This document shows, one piece after another, positions 54,775-62,486 of a DNA stretch of 64,000 bases. The first letter of the stretch is position 1. Every line of letters begins with the position of its first letter. The translations under genes and the position numbers were made by a program. This DNA comes from CAWEQW01 sp963811365. GTDB taxonomy: Bacteria; Actinomycetota; Actinomycetes; Propionibacteriales; Nocardioidaceae. The notes under the pieces are model-generated. The model searched no databases and was not told the origin of the DNA. It saw only the letters and a list, made by a program, of their open reading frames with translations. The stretch covers positions 176,007-240,006 of the forward strand of contig CAWEQW010000010.1 in assembly GCA_963811365.1 (NCBI GenBank), in the 5' to 3' direction.

Positions 54775-55626
54775 GTGATCGAGATCGAGGATGTAACCGA
54801 GCTGAGGTCGCCACTCCTCATCGCCGCGTTCGAGGGTTGGAACGACGCCGCCGACGCCGCTTCTTCCGTGGTGGACCACCTGATCAGGGTGTGGCACGCC
54901 CGGGTGGTGGCGGCGATCGACCCGGAGGACTTCTACGACTTCCAGATGAACCGACCCGTCGTCGGCACCAACGAGGCCGGCATGCGCCGGATCAGCTGGC
55001 CGTCCACGGAGATCTCGGTCGCCTCCCCGCCCGGCGCGCTCCGCGACGTGATCCTGCTGCGGGGCATCGAGCCGAACATGCGCTGGCGGCAGTTCTGTGC
55101 CGAGCTGCTCGCCGCCTCGGAGCAGCTCGGTGCCCAGCTGGTGGTCACCGTGGGCGCGCTGCTCGCGGACACCCCGCACACCCGGCCGATCCCGGTCTCC
55201 GGCACCGCGACCGAGCCCGACCTCGCCGACCGCCTCAAGCTCGAGCAGTCCAACTACGAAGGTCCCACCGGGATCGTCGGGGTGTTCCAGGACACCTGCA
55301 CCCAGGAGGACATGCCGGCCGTGTCGTTCTGGGCAGCCGTGCCGCACTACGTCGCCCAGCCGCCCTGCCCGAAGGCCACGCTGGCCCTGCTCGGGCAGCT
55401 CGAGGACCTGCTGGAGATCAGCATCCCGCTCGACGACCTGCCGGAGGAGGCGCGGGCCTGGGAACGCGGCGTCGACGAGCTCGCCGAGGAGGACGACGAG
55501 ATCGCCGCCTACGTGCGGGCGCTTGAGGAGACCCGCGACACCGCGGAGCTCCCGGAGGCCAGCGGTGAGGCGATCGCGCGGGAGTTCGAGCGCTACCTCA
55601 AGCGGCGCGAGAGCCACGACGACTGA
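54775..55626 (+). CDS. PAC2-family protein
   Basis: A 283-residue protein of the PAC2 (proteasome assembly chaperone 2-like) family found in archaea and actinobacteria. The first 120 residues include LIAAFEGWNDAADAASSVVDHL, the family's typical start, and VILLRGIEPNMRWRQFC. A second strand-helix segment, GTATEPDLADRLKLEQSNYEGPTGIVGVFQ, follows. The C-terminus is acidic and helical. Bacterial members have been proposed to act in proteasome-related work, but a direct role here is inference. It is monocistronic, opposite metH. Confidence 0.85.
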   Translation: MIEIEDVTELRSPLLIAAFEGWNDAADAASSVVDHLIRVWHARVVAAIDPEDFYDFQMNRPVVGTNEAGMRRISWPSTEISVASPPGALRDVILLRGIEPNMRWRQFCAELLAASEQLGAQLVVTVGALLADTPHTRPIPVSGTATEPDLADRLKLEQSNYEGPTGIVGVFQDTCTQEDMPAVSFWAAVPHYVAQPPCPKATLALLGQLEDLLEISIPLDDLPEEARAWERGVDELAEEDDEIAAYVRALEETRDTAELPEASGEAIAREFERYLKRRESHDD

Positions 55627-55639
55627 CGGGCCGCCGCCC

Positions 55640-56878
55640 TCAGACCAGGATGCCGAGCCGAGCGTCCACCAGGCGTCGTACGACCTCCCCGGCGCCGGGC
55701 TCACGCGAGGAGCCTGCGTCGGCGTTCGTCGCCGCGGCCCACGCGCGCACCGCCTCGACCGCAGCGGGCGCGTCGAGGTCGGCGGCGAGTGCCGCACGGA
55801 CGGCGGCCACCACCGGAGCCGAGGCCGCGCCCTGGCCGCGTGCGGCGGCGGCGCGCACCTCGTCGAGCAGGGCGACGCCGGACGCGAGCTCGTCGTCGTG
55901 CCACTCCCAGTCGCTGCGGTAGTGGTGCCGCATCAGCGCGAGCCGCAGCGCCATCGGGTCCGCCCCCGCCTCACGGAGCCGGGAGACGAGCACCAGGTTG
56001 CCGCGCGACTTCGACATCTTCTCTCCGTGGTAGCCGACCATGCCGGCATGCACGTAGGCCTGGGCGAAGGTCAGACCGTCCTCGGCGGCCTGGGCGTGGC
56101 CAGCGCTCATCTCGTGGTGCGGGAAGGCGAGGTCGCTGCCGCCGCCCTGCACGTCGAAGCCGGCGCCGAGGTAGCGCAACGCGATCGACGTGCACTCGAC
56201 GTGCCAGCCCGGCCGCCCCCGGCCGAAGGGGGACTCCCAGCCCGGCTCGCCCGGCCGCTGAGCCATCCAGACCAGGCAGTCGAGCGGATGCTTCTTGCCG
56301 GGCCGCTCCGGGTCCCCGCCGCGCTCGGGGAAGACCCGGAGCATCGCCTCCTCGTCGAGGCGGGACACCTGGCCGAAGCGCGGGTCGGCATGCACGTCGT
56401 AGTAGAGGTCGCCGTCGACCTCGTAGACCGCGCCGCGATCCAGGAGCCGCGCGATCAGGTCGAGGTCGAGCGGGATGGACTCGACGGCACCGATGTAGTC
56501 GTCGGGCGGCAGCACCCGCAGCGCGGTGCAGTCCTCGCGGAACAGGTCGGTCTCGAGCGCGGCGAGCTCGGCCCAGTCCGTGCCGATGGCGGCGGCCCGC
56601 TCGAGCAGAGGGTCGTCGACGTCGGTGACGTTCTGCACGAAGCGCACGGCGTGACCCGCGTCGCGCCACGCCCGGTTGAGCAGGTCGAAGGCGACGTAGG
56701 TCGCGGCGTGACCCAGATGCGTGGCGTCGTACGGCGTGATCCCGCAGACGTAGAGCCGTGCGGTGCCGTCGGGCGTCGTCGTGCGCAGCGACGCGGTCGC
56801 GGTGTCGTGCACCCGGACGGCGGGCCCCCGGCCGAGGTCGGCCAGCGAGGGGATGTCGGGGGTCGGCCAGGCACGCAT
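55640..56878 (-). CDS. mshC: L-cysteine:1D-myo-inosityl-glucosaminide ligase MshC
   Basis: A 412-residue ligase that joins cysteine to GlcN-Ins in mycothiol synthesis. It is derived from cysteinyl-tRNA synthetase: the HIGH-like THLGHAATY is near residue 55, with a Zn-binding Cys in YVCGITPYDATHLGH. The KMSKS-like EKMSKSRGNLVLVS is near 286. PHHEMSAGHAQA supplies further Zn ligands. It lacks the tRNA anticodon-binding domain. Length matches MshC (about 410). ATG 56878 is supported by a TAGGCT box 6 bases upstream. Confidence 0.94.
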   Translation of the reverse strand: MRAWPTPDIPSLADLGRGPAVRVHDTATASLRTTTPDGTARLYVCGITPYDATHLGHAATYVAFDLLNRAWRDAGHAVRFVQNVTDVDDPLLERAAAIGTDWAELAALETDLFREDCTALRVLPPDDYIGAVESIPLDLDLIARLLDRGAVYEVDGDLYYDVHADPRFGQVSRLDEEAMLRVFPERGGDPERPGKKHPLDCLVWMAQRPGEPGWESPFGRGRPGWHVECTSIALRYLGAGFDVQGGGSDLAFPHHEMSAGHAQAAEDGLTFAQAYVHAGMVGYHGEKMSKSRGNLVLVSRLREAGADPMALRLALMRHHYRSDWEWHDDELASGVALLDEVRAAAARGQGAASAPVVAAVRAALAADLDAPAAVEAVRAWAAATNADAGSSREPGAGEVVRRLVDARLGILV

Positions 56879-56884
56879 GCGCGA

Positions 56885-56890
56885 AGCCTA
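56885..56890 (-). promoter_or_regulatory. -10 box (TAGGCT) of mshC, leaderless
   Basis: TAGGCT on the minus strand ends 6 bases before the mshC ATG, giving mshC a promoter independent of the SCO1664-family gene upstream. Confidence 0.45.
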
Positions 56891-56901
56891 GCCACACCCG
56901 G

Positions 56902-57756
56902 TCAGAAGGCCGGCCAGGGGATCGAGGGACGGTGACCGGAGGGCAGCGGCATCCGCCGGCGCCGCACCAGCGCCTCGCACCGCGTCTCCAGCGCGACCAC
57001 CTCCGGGCCGCTGAGCAGGTCCCCGAGGCGGGCACGAAGATCGCTCCCGCGGGTGGCGAGCAGGTCGCCGAGTCCGCGCACCGCGGTGACCTCCTCGGCC
57101 GCGAGCGGCTCCTCGGCCCAGCCCCACAGCACCGTGCGCAGCTTGTTGTCGGTGTGGAAGCACACCCCGTGGTCGACGCCGTACCGGTGACCGTCGGCCA
57201 TCGCCAGCACGTGCCCGCCCTTGCGGTCGGCGTTGTTGACCAGCACGTCGAAGACCGCCATCCGGCGCAGCGGAGGCGAGTCCTCGTGCACCAGTGACAC
57301 CGGCTGGTCCGCACCGTCGAGAGCGTCGAGGATGTGTCTGAACCCGGGCGGTGCGTCGCCGAGCCGCACGATGTCGACGGGGTCCTGCTCCGGGTCGGGC
57401 TCGCGCCACGCCTGGACCATCCCGGTGCCGACGGGACCGTCGCGCAGGATCGTCGGCGGCACGACGTTCCACCCGAGCGCCTCGGAGACGGCGTACGCGG
57501 CGACCTCGCGAGCGGCCAGGGTGCCGTCGGGGAAGTCCCACAGCGGTCGCTCGCCGGAGACCGGCTTGTACACGCAGGTGACCGTGGCGTCGTCGTGCTG
57601 CGCCTCGGCCAGCACGGTGAGGTTCGACGCCGGCAGGATCCGGCTCTTCACCTCGAGGTCGCCGAGCGCGAGCGTGACGGCCTCCACCTCGCGGCTGAGT
57701 CCACCGGTGTGGTCGGCGGTCGGTGCCGGCGGTCCGTCCGGGGCGTGCTGGCTCAT
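56902..57756 (-). CDS. SCO1664-family protein
   Basis: A 284-residue protein of the actinobacterial SCO1664 family, annotated as kinase-like in some genomes. Recognisable segments are SNLTVLAEAQHDDATVTCVYKPVSGERPLWDFPDG near residue 45 and MAVFDVLVNNADRKGGHVLAM near 160. The latter recalls the catalytic Asp-Asn and metal site of PI3/4-kinase-like or HipA-like folds. Function is unknown. The ATG at 57756 lies 10 bases after the DUF3090 stop, so it is probably co-transcribed with that gene. Always found near mshC and the DUF3090 gene. Confidence 0.82.
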   Translation of the reverse strand: MSQHAPDGPPAPTADHTGGLSREVEAVTLALGDLEVKSRILPASNLTVLAEAQHDDATVTCVYKPVSGERPLWDFPDGTLAAREVAAYAVSEALGWNVVPPTILRDGPVGTGMVQAWREPDPEQDPVDIVRLGDAPPGFRHILDALDGADQPVSLVHEDSPPLRRMAVFDVLVNNADRKGGHVLAMADGHRYGVDHGVCFHTDNKLRTVLWGWAEEPLAAEEVTAVRGLGDLLATRGSDLRARLGDLLSGPEVVALETRCEALVRRRRMPLPSGHRPSIPWPAF

Positions 57757-57766
57757 CGGCGTGCGG

Positions 57767-58348
57767 TCAGACCGCCGTGGTCCGGCGGAAGCCGTTGGCG
57801 CGTGGACAGAGGTGACCGGCCGGGTCCATCGGGCCGCCGCAGAACGGGCAGGGCGGCCGGCCCGCCGAGACCACGGCCTGGGCACGCTTGCTGAACGCTC
57901 GGGCCAGACCCGGCGGCATCCTGACCACGAGCAGCTCCTCGGGCTCGGGCTCCTCGATCTCCTCCTCGGGCACCGAGGGGTCGACGACGGCCTCGTCGGA
58001 GTACGGCAGCACCTCGACGACGACCCGCTCGTCGTCGGCGTCCCACGACAGCGTCATGGTGCCGGCGCGGAACTCCTCGACGATCGGCTGCTCGAGCGGC
58101 TCGGCGTCCTCGAGGGCCAGCGGAGGCGCGGCGGGGACGGTGTTCTCGCCCTCGCCGCTGCGGATCAGCTCGTCGAGCAGCTCGTCGATGCGCTCGGCGA
58201 GCACGGCGACCTGCTGCTTCTCGAGCGCGACCGTCGTGACCCGGGCGCCGCTGCGCGCCTGGAGGAAGAAGGTCCGCTGCCCGGGCGGGCCGACCGTTCC
58301 CGCCACGAAGCGCTCAGGCGGGTCGAAGCTGTGCACGACGGGAGCCAT
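57767..58348 (-). CDS. DUF3090-family protein
   Basis: A 193-residue protein of the DUF3090 family. FDPPERFVAGTVGPPGQRTFFLQARSG is the family N-terminus, and the C-terminus holds a rubredoxin-like zinc ribbon CPFCG..HLCP. The middle is acidic. Function is unknown. ATG 58348 is supported by a TAGGCT box 6 bases upstream. It leads a two- or three-gene unit with the SCO1664-family gene. Confidence 0.85.
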   Translation of the reverse strand: MAPVVHSFDPPERFVAGTVGPPGQRTFFLQARSGARVTTVALEKQQVAVLAERIDELLDELIRSGEGENTVPAAPPLALEDAEPLEQPIVEEFRAGTMTLSWDADDERVVVEVLPYSDEAVVDPSVPEEEIEEPEPEELLVVRMPPGLARAFSKRAQAVVSAGRPPCPFCGGPMDPAGHLCPRANGFRRTTAV

Positions 58349-58354
58349 GGGTCG

Positions 58355-58360
58355 AGCCTA
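58355..58360 (-). promoter_or_regulatory. -10 box (TAGGCT) of DUF3090 gene, leaderless
   Basis: TAGGCT on the minus strand ends 6 bases before the ATG at 58348. It overlaps the 3' end of the phosphatase gene. Confidence 0.45.
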
Positions 58361-59098
58361 GCCAGCCGGGTCACGCGGGGTCGGCGCCGCACCGGCGCCA
58401 CCGCCGACCACCGCCTCGCTCTCCCGTGCGCGCGACCGCCCGCGTCGCCTCGTGCTCTTCGGCGGCCGCAGGTGAGCGAGGTCTCCCGCGGTGGAGTTCA
58501 TCGTCACCACGAACGGTCTCAGGGGCGTGTAGCGGACCACCGACAGCGACGCCGGGTCGGCGACGATCCGCTGGAAGGAGTCGAGGTGGATGCCGAGCGC
58601 GTCGGCGAGGACGGCCTTGATCACGTCGCCGTGGCTGACCGCCGCCCAGACGGCGTCCGGACCGTGCTCGGCCTCGACCCGAGCGTTCCAGCGGCGGACG
58701 GCCCCGACCGCGCGCGCGGACATGTCGGCCATGGTCTCGCCGTCGGGGAACACCGCGGCAGACGGGTGGCTCTGCACCGTCTTCCACATCGGCTCCTTGG
58801 CGAGCACCTTGAGCTCCTGGCCGGTCCAGGAGCCGTAGTCGCACTCGACGAGCCCCCGGTCGGTGCTCACCTTCGGGGGCGCGGTCTGCGCGCGGGCGAT
58901 CTCGCGGGCGGTCTCCCGGCAGCGCTCGAGGGGGCTGGTGACCACCGCGGCGAGGGGCAGGCTGGTGAGCCGCTCCCCTGCGGCGCGCGCCTGCGCGAGA
59001 CCCTGCTCGTCGAGGTGGACGCCCTTGGTGCGGCCCGCGAGCACGCCGGACGCGTTCGCCGTGGTGCGGCCGTGACGGGCCAGGATCACGGTTGCCAT
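58358..59098 (-). CDS. Histidine phosphatase-family protein (MSMEG_4193-like)
   Basis: A 246-residue protein of the histidine phosphatase superfamily. VILARHGRTTANASG at the N-terminus has the RHG catalytic His (near residue 9), SPLERCRETA the Arg, and VWAAVSHGDVIKAVL the second catalytic His. It matches the putative phosphomutase subfamily found beside mshC and the DUF3090 gene in actinobacteria. A basic, Pro-rich tail of about 40 residues is variable. ATG 59098 is supported by a TAGAGT box 6 bases upstream. Confidence 0.87.
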   Translation of the reverse strand: MATVILARHGRTTANASGVLAGRTKGVHLDEQGLAQARAAGERLTSLPLAAVVTSPLERCRETAREIARAQTAPPKVSTDRGLVECDYGSWTGQELKVLAKEPMWKTVQSHPSAAVFPDGETMADMSARAVGAVRRWNARVEAEHGPDAVWAAVSHGDVIKAVLADALGIHLDSFQRIVADPASLSVVRYTPLRPFVVTMNSTAGDLAHLRPPKSTRRRGRSRARESEAVVGGGAGAAPTPRDPAG

Positions 59099-59104
59099 GG
59101 CGGC

Positions 59105-59110
59105 ACTCTA
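59105..59110 (-). promoter_or_regulatory. -10 box (TAGAGT) of histidine phosphatase gene, leaderless
   Basis: TAGAGT on the minus strand ends 6 bases before the ATG at 59098. Confidence 0.45.
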
Positions 59111-59139
59111 CGCATCGCGGCCCAGGGAGCCCGGCGACG

Positions 59140-59145
59140 TACCCT
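59140..59145 (+). promoter_or_regulatory. -10 box (TACCCT) of corA-like gene, leaderless
   Basis: TACCCT ends 7 bases before the ATG at 59153. It diverges from the phosphatase promoter within a 54-base gap. Confidence 0.42.
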
Positions 59146-59152
59146 GTGGCCC

Positions 59153-60133
59153 ATGATCGTGGACAGCGCGGTGTACCGGAACGGGACTCGGCTCCACGTC
59201 GACTGCGCCAAGACCGACCTCGAGTCGCTGCGGGACGCGGCCATCGGGCTGCACGACTTCATCTGGGTGGGGCTGCACGAGCCGGACAACGACGAGATGT
59301 CTCGGGTGGCCAAGGTCTTCGACCTGCACCCCCTGGCGGTCGAGGACGCCGAGAACGGCCACCAGCGACCGAAGCTGGAGCGCTACGACGACGGCCTGTT
59401 CCTGGTCCTCAAGACGCTGTGGTACGTCGACGCGAACGACGCCGTGGAGACCGGCGAGATCAACCTGTTCGTGGGACGGGACTACGTGATCAGCGTCCGG
59501 CACGGCCGCGGCGCCGAGCTGCACAGCGCCCGGCTCGGCCTCGAGCGCAAGACCGCGGTGCTCGGCCACGGCCCGTCCGCGGTGGTGTACGCGATCTGCG
59601 ACCGGGTGGTGGACGCCTACGAGGGGGTGGCGGCGTCGCTGGAGACCGACGTCGACGAGGTGGAGGAGTCGGTGTTCTCCCCGGACCGCACCCAGGACTC
59701 CCAGCGGATCTACATCCTCAAGCGCGAGCTGGCCGAGATGCGGCGCGCGGTGAACCCGCTGCGCGAGCCGATGAAGCGGTTCGCGACCGGGTCGGTGCCG
59801 TTGATCGCACCGGAGTCCGCGCCGTTCTTCCGCGACGTCGCCGACCATCTGGCCCGGGTCTCGGAGAACATCGACTCGCTCGACTCACTGCTGTCCACCG
59901 CGTTCGACGCCCACCTGGCCCGGATCAGCGTCCAGCAGAACGAGGACATGCGGAAGATCTCGGCCTGGGTGGCGATCGCGGCCGTGTCGACGCTGGTCGC
60001 CGGCGTCTACGGGATGAACTTCCACTTCATCCCCGAGCTGCACTGGCACTACGGCTACTTCTACGCCCTCGGCCTGATGGCGGTGCTGTCGGTGCTGCTC
60101 TACCGGCTGTTCAAGCGCTCCGGCTGGCTGTGA
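59153..60133 (+). CDS. corA: CorA-family magnesium/cobalt transporter
   Basis: A 326-residue pentameric divalent-cation channel. The N-terminal cytoplasmic alpha/beta domain is followed by a long helix with DVDEVEESVFSP. Two C-terminal membrane helices follow, and the first ends in the YGMNF selectivity motif near residue 288. The short extracellular loop (HFIPELHWHYGYF) and the basic tail (FKRSGWL) are typical. It mediates Mg2+ or Co2+ uptake. Confidence 0.92.
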   Translation: MIVDSAVYRNGTRLHVDCAKTDLESLRDAAIGLHDFIWVGLHEPDNDEMSRVAKVFDLHPLAVEDAENGHQRPKLERYDDGLFLVLKTLWYVDANDAVETGEINLFVGRDYVISVRHGRGAELHSARLGLERKTAVLGHGPSAVVYAICDRVVDAYEGVAASLETDVDEVEESVFSPDRTQDSQRIYILKRELAEMRRAVNPLREPMKRFATGSVPLIAPESAPFFRDVADHLARVSENIDSLDSLLSTAFDAHLARISVQQNEDMRKISAWVAIAAVSTLVAGVYGMNFHFIPELHWHYGYFYALGLMAVLSVLLYRLFKRSGWL

Positions 60134-60136
60134 CCC

Positions 60137-60194
60137 CCCGCGTCGTGTGCGGTCCCGCCGGAGTCTCTCGCGGGGCGAGCGCGGACGACGCGGG
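60137..60194. terminator. Inverted repeat between convergent corA and uppP genes
   Basis: A 10-base perfect repeat, CCCGCGTCGT at 60137-60146, pairs with ACGACGCGGG at 60185-60194, with a 38-base spacer. It sits exactly between the two stop codons and may terminate either transcript. Confidence 0.4.
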
Positions 60195-60197
60195 CGG

Positions 60198-61025
60198 TCA
60201 GGTGGCGGTGAGGACGTTGGAGAGGAGCAGGCCGATCACGATGAGCCCGAGACCGACCCGGTACGGGACGAACCAGTCGATGCTGTGGTGCGCGACGAAG
60301 CGCAGCAGCCAGGCCACGGTCGCGTAGGCCACCACGAAGCTCACCGCCGTGCCGACCAAGGTCGGGCCGATCCCGATGTCCCCGCCGATCGCGTCCTTGA
60401 GCTCGTAGAGGCCGGCCGCGACGAGCGCCGGTATCGACAGGAAGAACGACATCCGGGTCGCGCTGACCCGGTCCAGGTTGCGCAGCAGGCCCGCCGAGAT
60501 CGTCGCGCCGGAACGGGAGACCCCGGGCACCAGCGCCGCCACCTGGACCACCCCGATGACCACGGCGTCGGTCATGGTCATGTCCCGCTCGGAGCGGTCC
60601 TGCCGACCGCGCCACTCGGCGAAGATCATCACCGCGCTCCATCCGATCAGCGCGAAGGCGACCACCCACAGCGAGCGCAGCGGACCGGTGACCAGGTTCT
60701 TGCCGAGGATGCCGGCGATCCCGATCGGGATCGACCCGACGATGACGTACCAGCCCATGCGGTGGTCCAACGTGCCCCGGTACTCCGGCTTGACCAGGCC
60801 GACGGTCCAGGCGTGCGCGATCCGCCAGATGTCGCGGTAGAAGTACAAGATCACCGCCGCGATCGCCCCGACCTGGATCACCGCGGTGAACGCGGTCACC
60901 GACGCGTCCTCGATCGGCAGCCCCATGATCTTCTCGGCGACCGTGAGGTGACCGGTGCTCGAGATCGGGAGGAACTCGGTCAACCCCTCCACGATGCCGA
61001 GGATGATGGCCTGGATGTATGTCAA
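60198..61025 (-). CDS. uppP: Undecaprenyl-diphosphatase UppP (BacA)
   Basis: A 275-residue membrane phosphatase that recycles undecaprenyl pyrophosphate to undecaprenyl phosphate. It supplies the lipid carrier for peptidoglycan and for the polysaccharide repeat units made in region 1. EGLTEFLPISSTGHL near residue 15 and PGVSRSGATISAGLL near 175 are the two active-site motifs; eight or so hydrophobic segments surround them. The start is TTG, 5 bases after GAGGAA. A TACTCT box lies further upstream. Confidence 0.94.
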   Translation of the reverse strand: MTYIQAIILGIVEGLTEFLPISSTGHLTVAEKIMGLPIEDASVTAFTAVIQVGAIAAVILYFYRDIWRIAHAWTVGLVKPEYRGTLDHRMGWYVIVGSIPIGIAGILGKNLVTGPLRSLWVVAFALIGWSAVMIFAEWRGRQDRSERDMTMTDAVVIGVVQVAALVPGVSRSGATISAGLLRNLDRVSATRMSFFLSIPALVAAGLYELKDAIGGDIGIGPTLVGTAVSFVVAYATVAWLLRFVAHHSIDWFVPYRVGLGLIVIGLLLSNVLTAT

Positions 61026-61088
61026 CGGGGTTCCTCGCGGAGCGACGGACAGGACTCGGACGGGTCCGGCTGGCCGGACGCCCGAGAC

Positions 61089-61107
61089 AGAGTATGCAGG
61101 TCACCTG
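61089..61107 (-). promoter_or_regulatory. Candidate promoter and operator of uppP
   Basis: TACTCT (61089-61094, minus strand) is a possible -10 box 64 bases before the uppP start. A perfect palindrome CAGGTcACCTG (61097-61107) lies just upstream of it, within the -35/-10 spacer, and could bind a repressor. Confidence 0.3.
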
Positions 61108-61187
61108 ACGAGATCCTGACGCGCACGGCGTGTCGGAGATGTCCGCGTCGACGGCGAGGCGAGCGGCCCGCCGTGCGCCGCGATCGA

Positions 61188-61193
61188 TACCGT
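61188..61193 (+). promoter_or_regulatory. -10 box (TACCGT) of aldo/keto reductase gene, leaderless
   Basis: TACCGT ends 7 bases before ATG 61201 and argues for that start over the GTG at 61192, which overlaps the -10 box. Confidence 0.42.
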
Positions 61194-61200
61194 GACGCTC

Positions 61201-62175
61201 ATGCAGCAACGGTTCCTGGGGCGCACCGGTCTCAAGGTCTCCCGGCTCGGCCTCGGCACCCTGACCTGGGGCCGGGACACCGACGAGCACGAGGCCCGCG
61301 ACCAGCTCGTCGCGTTCACCGAGGCCGGCGGCAGCCTCGTGGACACCGCGGCCGGGTACGGCGACGGCGCCTCCGAGGAGCTCCTCGGGTCGCTGCTCGG
61401 CGACGTCGTGACCCGCGACGACGTGGTCATCGCCACGAAGGCCGGGATCTCTCGGGCCCGCGGCGTTCGCGAGACCAACGTCTCCCGGGGCTACCTCGTC
61501 GGCACGCTCGACGGCTCGCTGCGCCGGCTCGGCGTGGACCACGTCGACCTCTGGCAGGTGCACACCTGGGTCGACGGCATCCCGCTCGAGGAGACGCTCA
61601 GCGCCCTCGACTTCGCGGTGACGACCGGCCGGGCGGCGTACGTCGGGGTGTCGAACTACGCCGGCTGGCAGTCCGCGCAGGCGGCGACGTGGCAGCGCGC
61701 GGTGCCCGGCCGCGCGACGCTGGCCTCGACGCAGGTCGAGTACTCCCTGCTGAACCGGAAGGTCGAGCGCGAGGTGGTTCCGGCCGCCGCGGCGCTCGGG
61801 CTCGGCGTGCTGCCGTGGTCGCCCCTCGGCCGCGGCGTGCTGACCGGCAAGTACCGCAGCGGGACCCCCGCGGACTCCCGGGCCGCCTCGCCGCACTTCG
61901 CCAACTTCGTCGGCAGCTATCTCGACGCCCGGTCGGCCCGGGTCGTCGAGGCGGTGGCGAAGGCGGCCGAGGGGCTCGACCTGACCCCGCTCGAGGTCGC
62001 GCTCGCCTGGGTCCGGGACCGTCCCGGGGTGACCGCGCCGATCGTCGGCGCCCGCACGGCCGCCCAGCTGCGCGGGTCGCTGACCGTCGAGGACGTCGAG
62101 CTGCCCGAGCAGATCGTCACGGCCCTCGACGACGTCTCGCGGCCCGGCGGGTCCGACCCGGTTGTCGGCCTCTGA
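61201..62175 (+). CDS. Aldo/keto reductase
   Basis: A 324-residue NADPH-dependent aldo/keto reductase barrel. LGLGTLTWG near residue 18 and DTAAGYGDGASEELLG near 50 (catalytic Asp and Tyr) are followed by the Lys in VVIATKAGI near 80 and the His in WQVHTWVDG near 120. YSLLNRKVEREVVPAAAALG is the late signature. It reduces aldehydes or ketones; the substrate is unknown. ATG 61201 follows a TACCGT -10 box. Confidence 0.88.
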   Translation: MQQRFLGRTGLKVSRLGLGTLTWGRDTDEHEARDQLVAFTEAGGSLVDTAAGYGDGASEELLGSLLGDVVTRDDVVIATKAGISRARGVRETNVSRGYLVGTLDGSLRRLGVDHVDLWQVHTWVDGIPLEETLSALDFAVTTGRAAYVGVSNYAGWQSAQAATWQRAVPGRATLASTQVEYSLLNRKVEREVVPAAAALGLGVLPWSPLGRGVLTGKYRSGTPADSRAASPHFANFVGSYLDARSARVVEAVAKAAEGLDLTPLEVALAWVRDRPGVTAPIVGARTAAQLRGSLTVEDVELPEQIVTALDDVSRPGGSDPVVGL

Positions 62176-62219
62176 GGAGGGGGCCGACAACCGCCGACCT
62201 CTCGTGCCACCATGTGCTC

Positions 62220-62462
62220 ATGTCTCGTACCCCGATCCACACGACCGGCAAGCGGTCACCGCTCAGCCCGCGTGTGGAGTACGAGTTCGAACGGATGACG
62301 ATCTCGCGGGACTTCTCCCGCAGCTTCGTGACCAGGATGCTGACCGAGCGCGCCGAGCGCGGCGGCTGGGAGCTCGACCGGCTGCGGATGTTCCCGGACG
62401 GGACCCGCAAGGTCGTGCTCCGGCGGAAGATCATCCGCCAGCCACGCCCGTCCTACCTCTGA
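62220..62462 (+). CDS. DUF5703-family protein
   Basis: An 80-residue basic protein of the DUF5703 family (YEFERMTISRDFSRSFVTRMLTERAERGGWELDRLRMFPDG). It is rich in Arg and is predicted to be mostly strand and helix. Function is unknown, though the family is conserved in actinobacteria next to an M20 peptidase and an aldo/keto reductase. It begins 44 bases after the reductase stop. The start ATG is inferred from the conserved reading frame, as no ribosome-binding site is obvious. Confidence 0.72.
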   Translation: MSRTPIHTTGKRSPLSPRVEYEFERMTISRDFSRSFVTRMLTERAERGGWELDRLRMFPDGTRKVVLRRKIIRQPRPSYL

Positions 62463-62465
62463 CGC

Positions 62466-62486
62466 GAGCCGCGGTCGGCGCGGCTC
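62466..62486. terminator. Hairpin between convergent DUF5703 and M20 peptidase genes
   Basis: GAGCCGCG (62466-62473) and CGCGGCTC (62479-62486) form a perfect 8-base stem with a 5-base loop. It overlaps the M20 stop and ends the DUF5703 transcript, without a T-tract. Confidence 0.55.

Noticed and set aside
57221..59152. N-terminal extension of the CorA-like ORF
   Set aside because: CorA family similarity begins at ATG 59153, which has a -10 box just upstream; the extension is antisense to three recognised genes.
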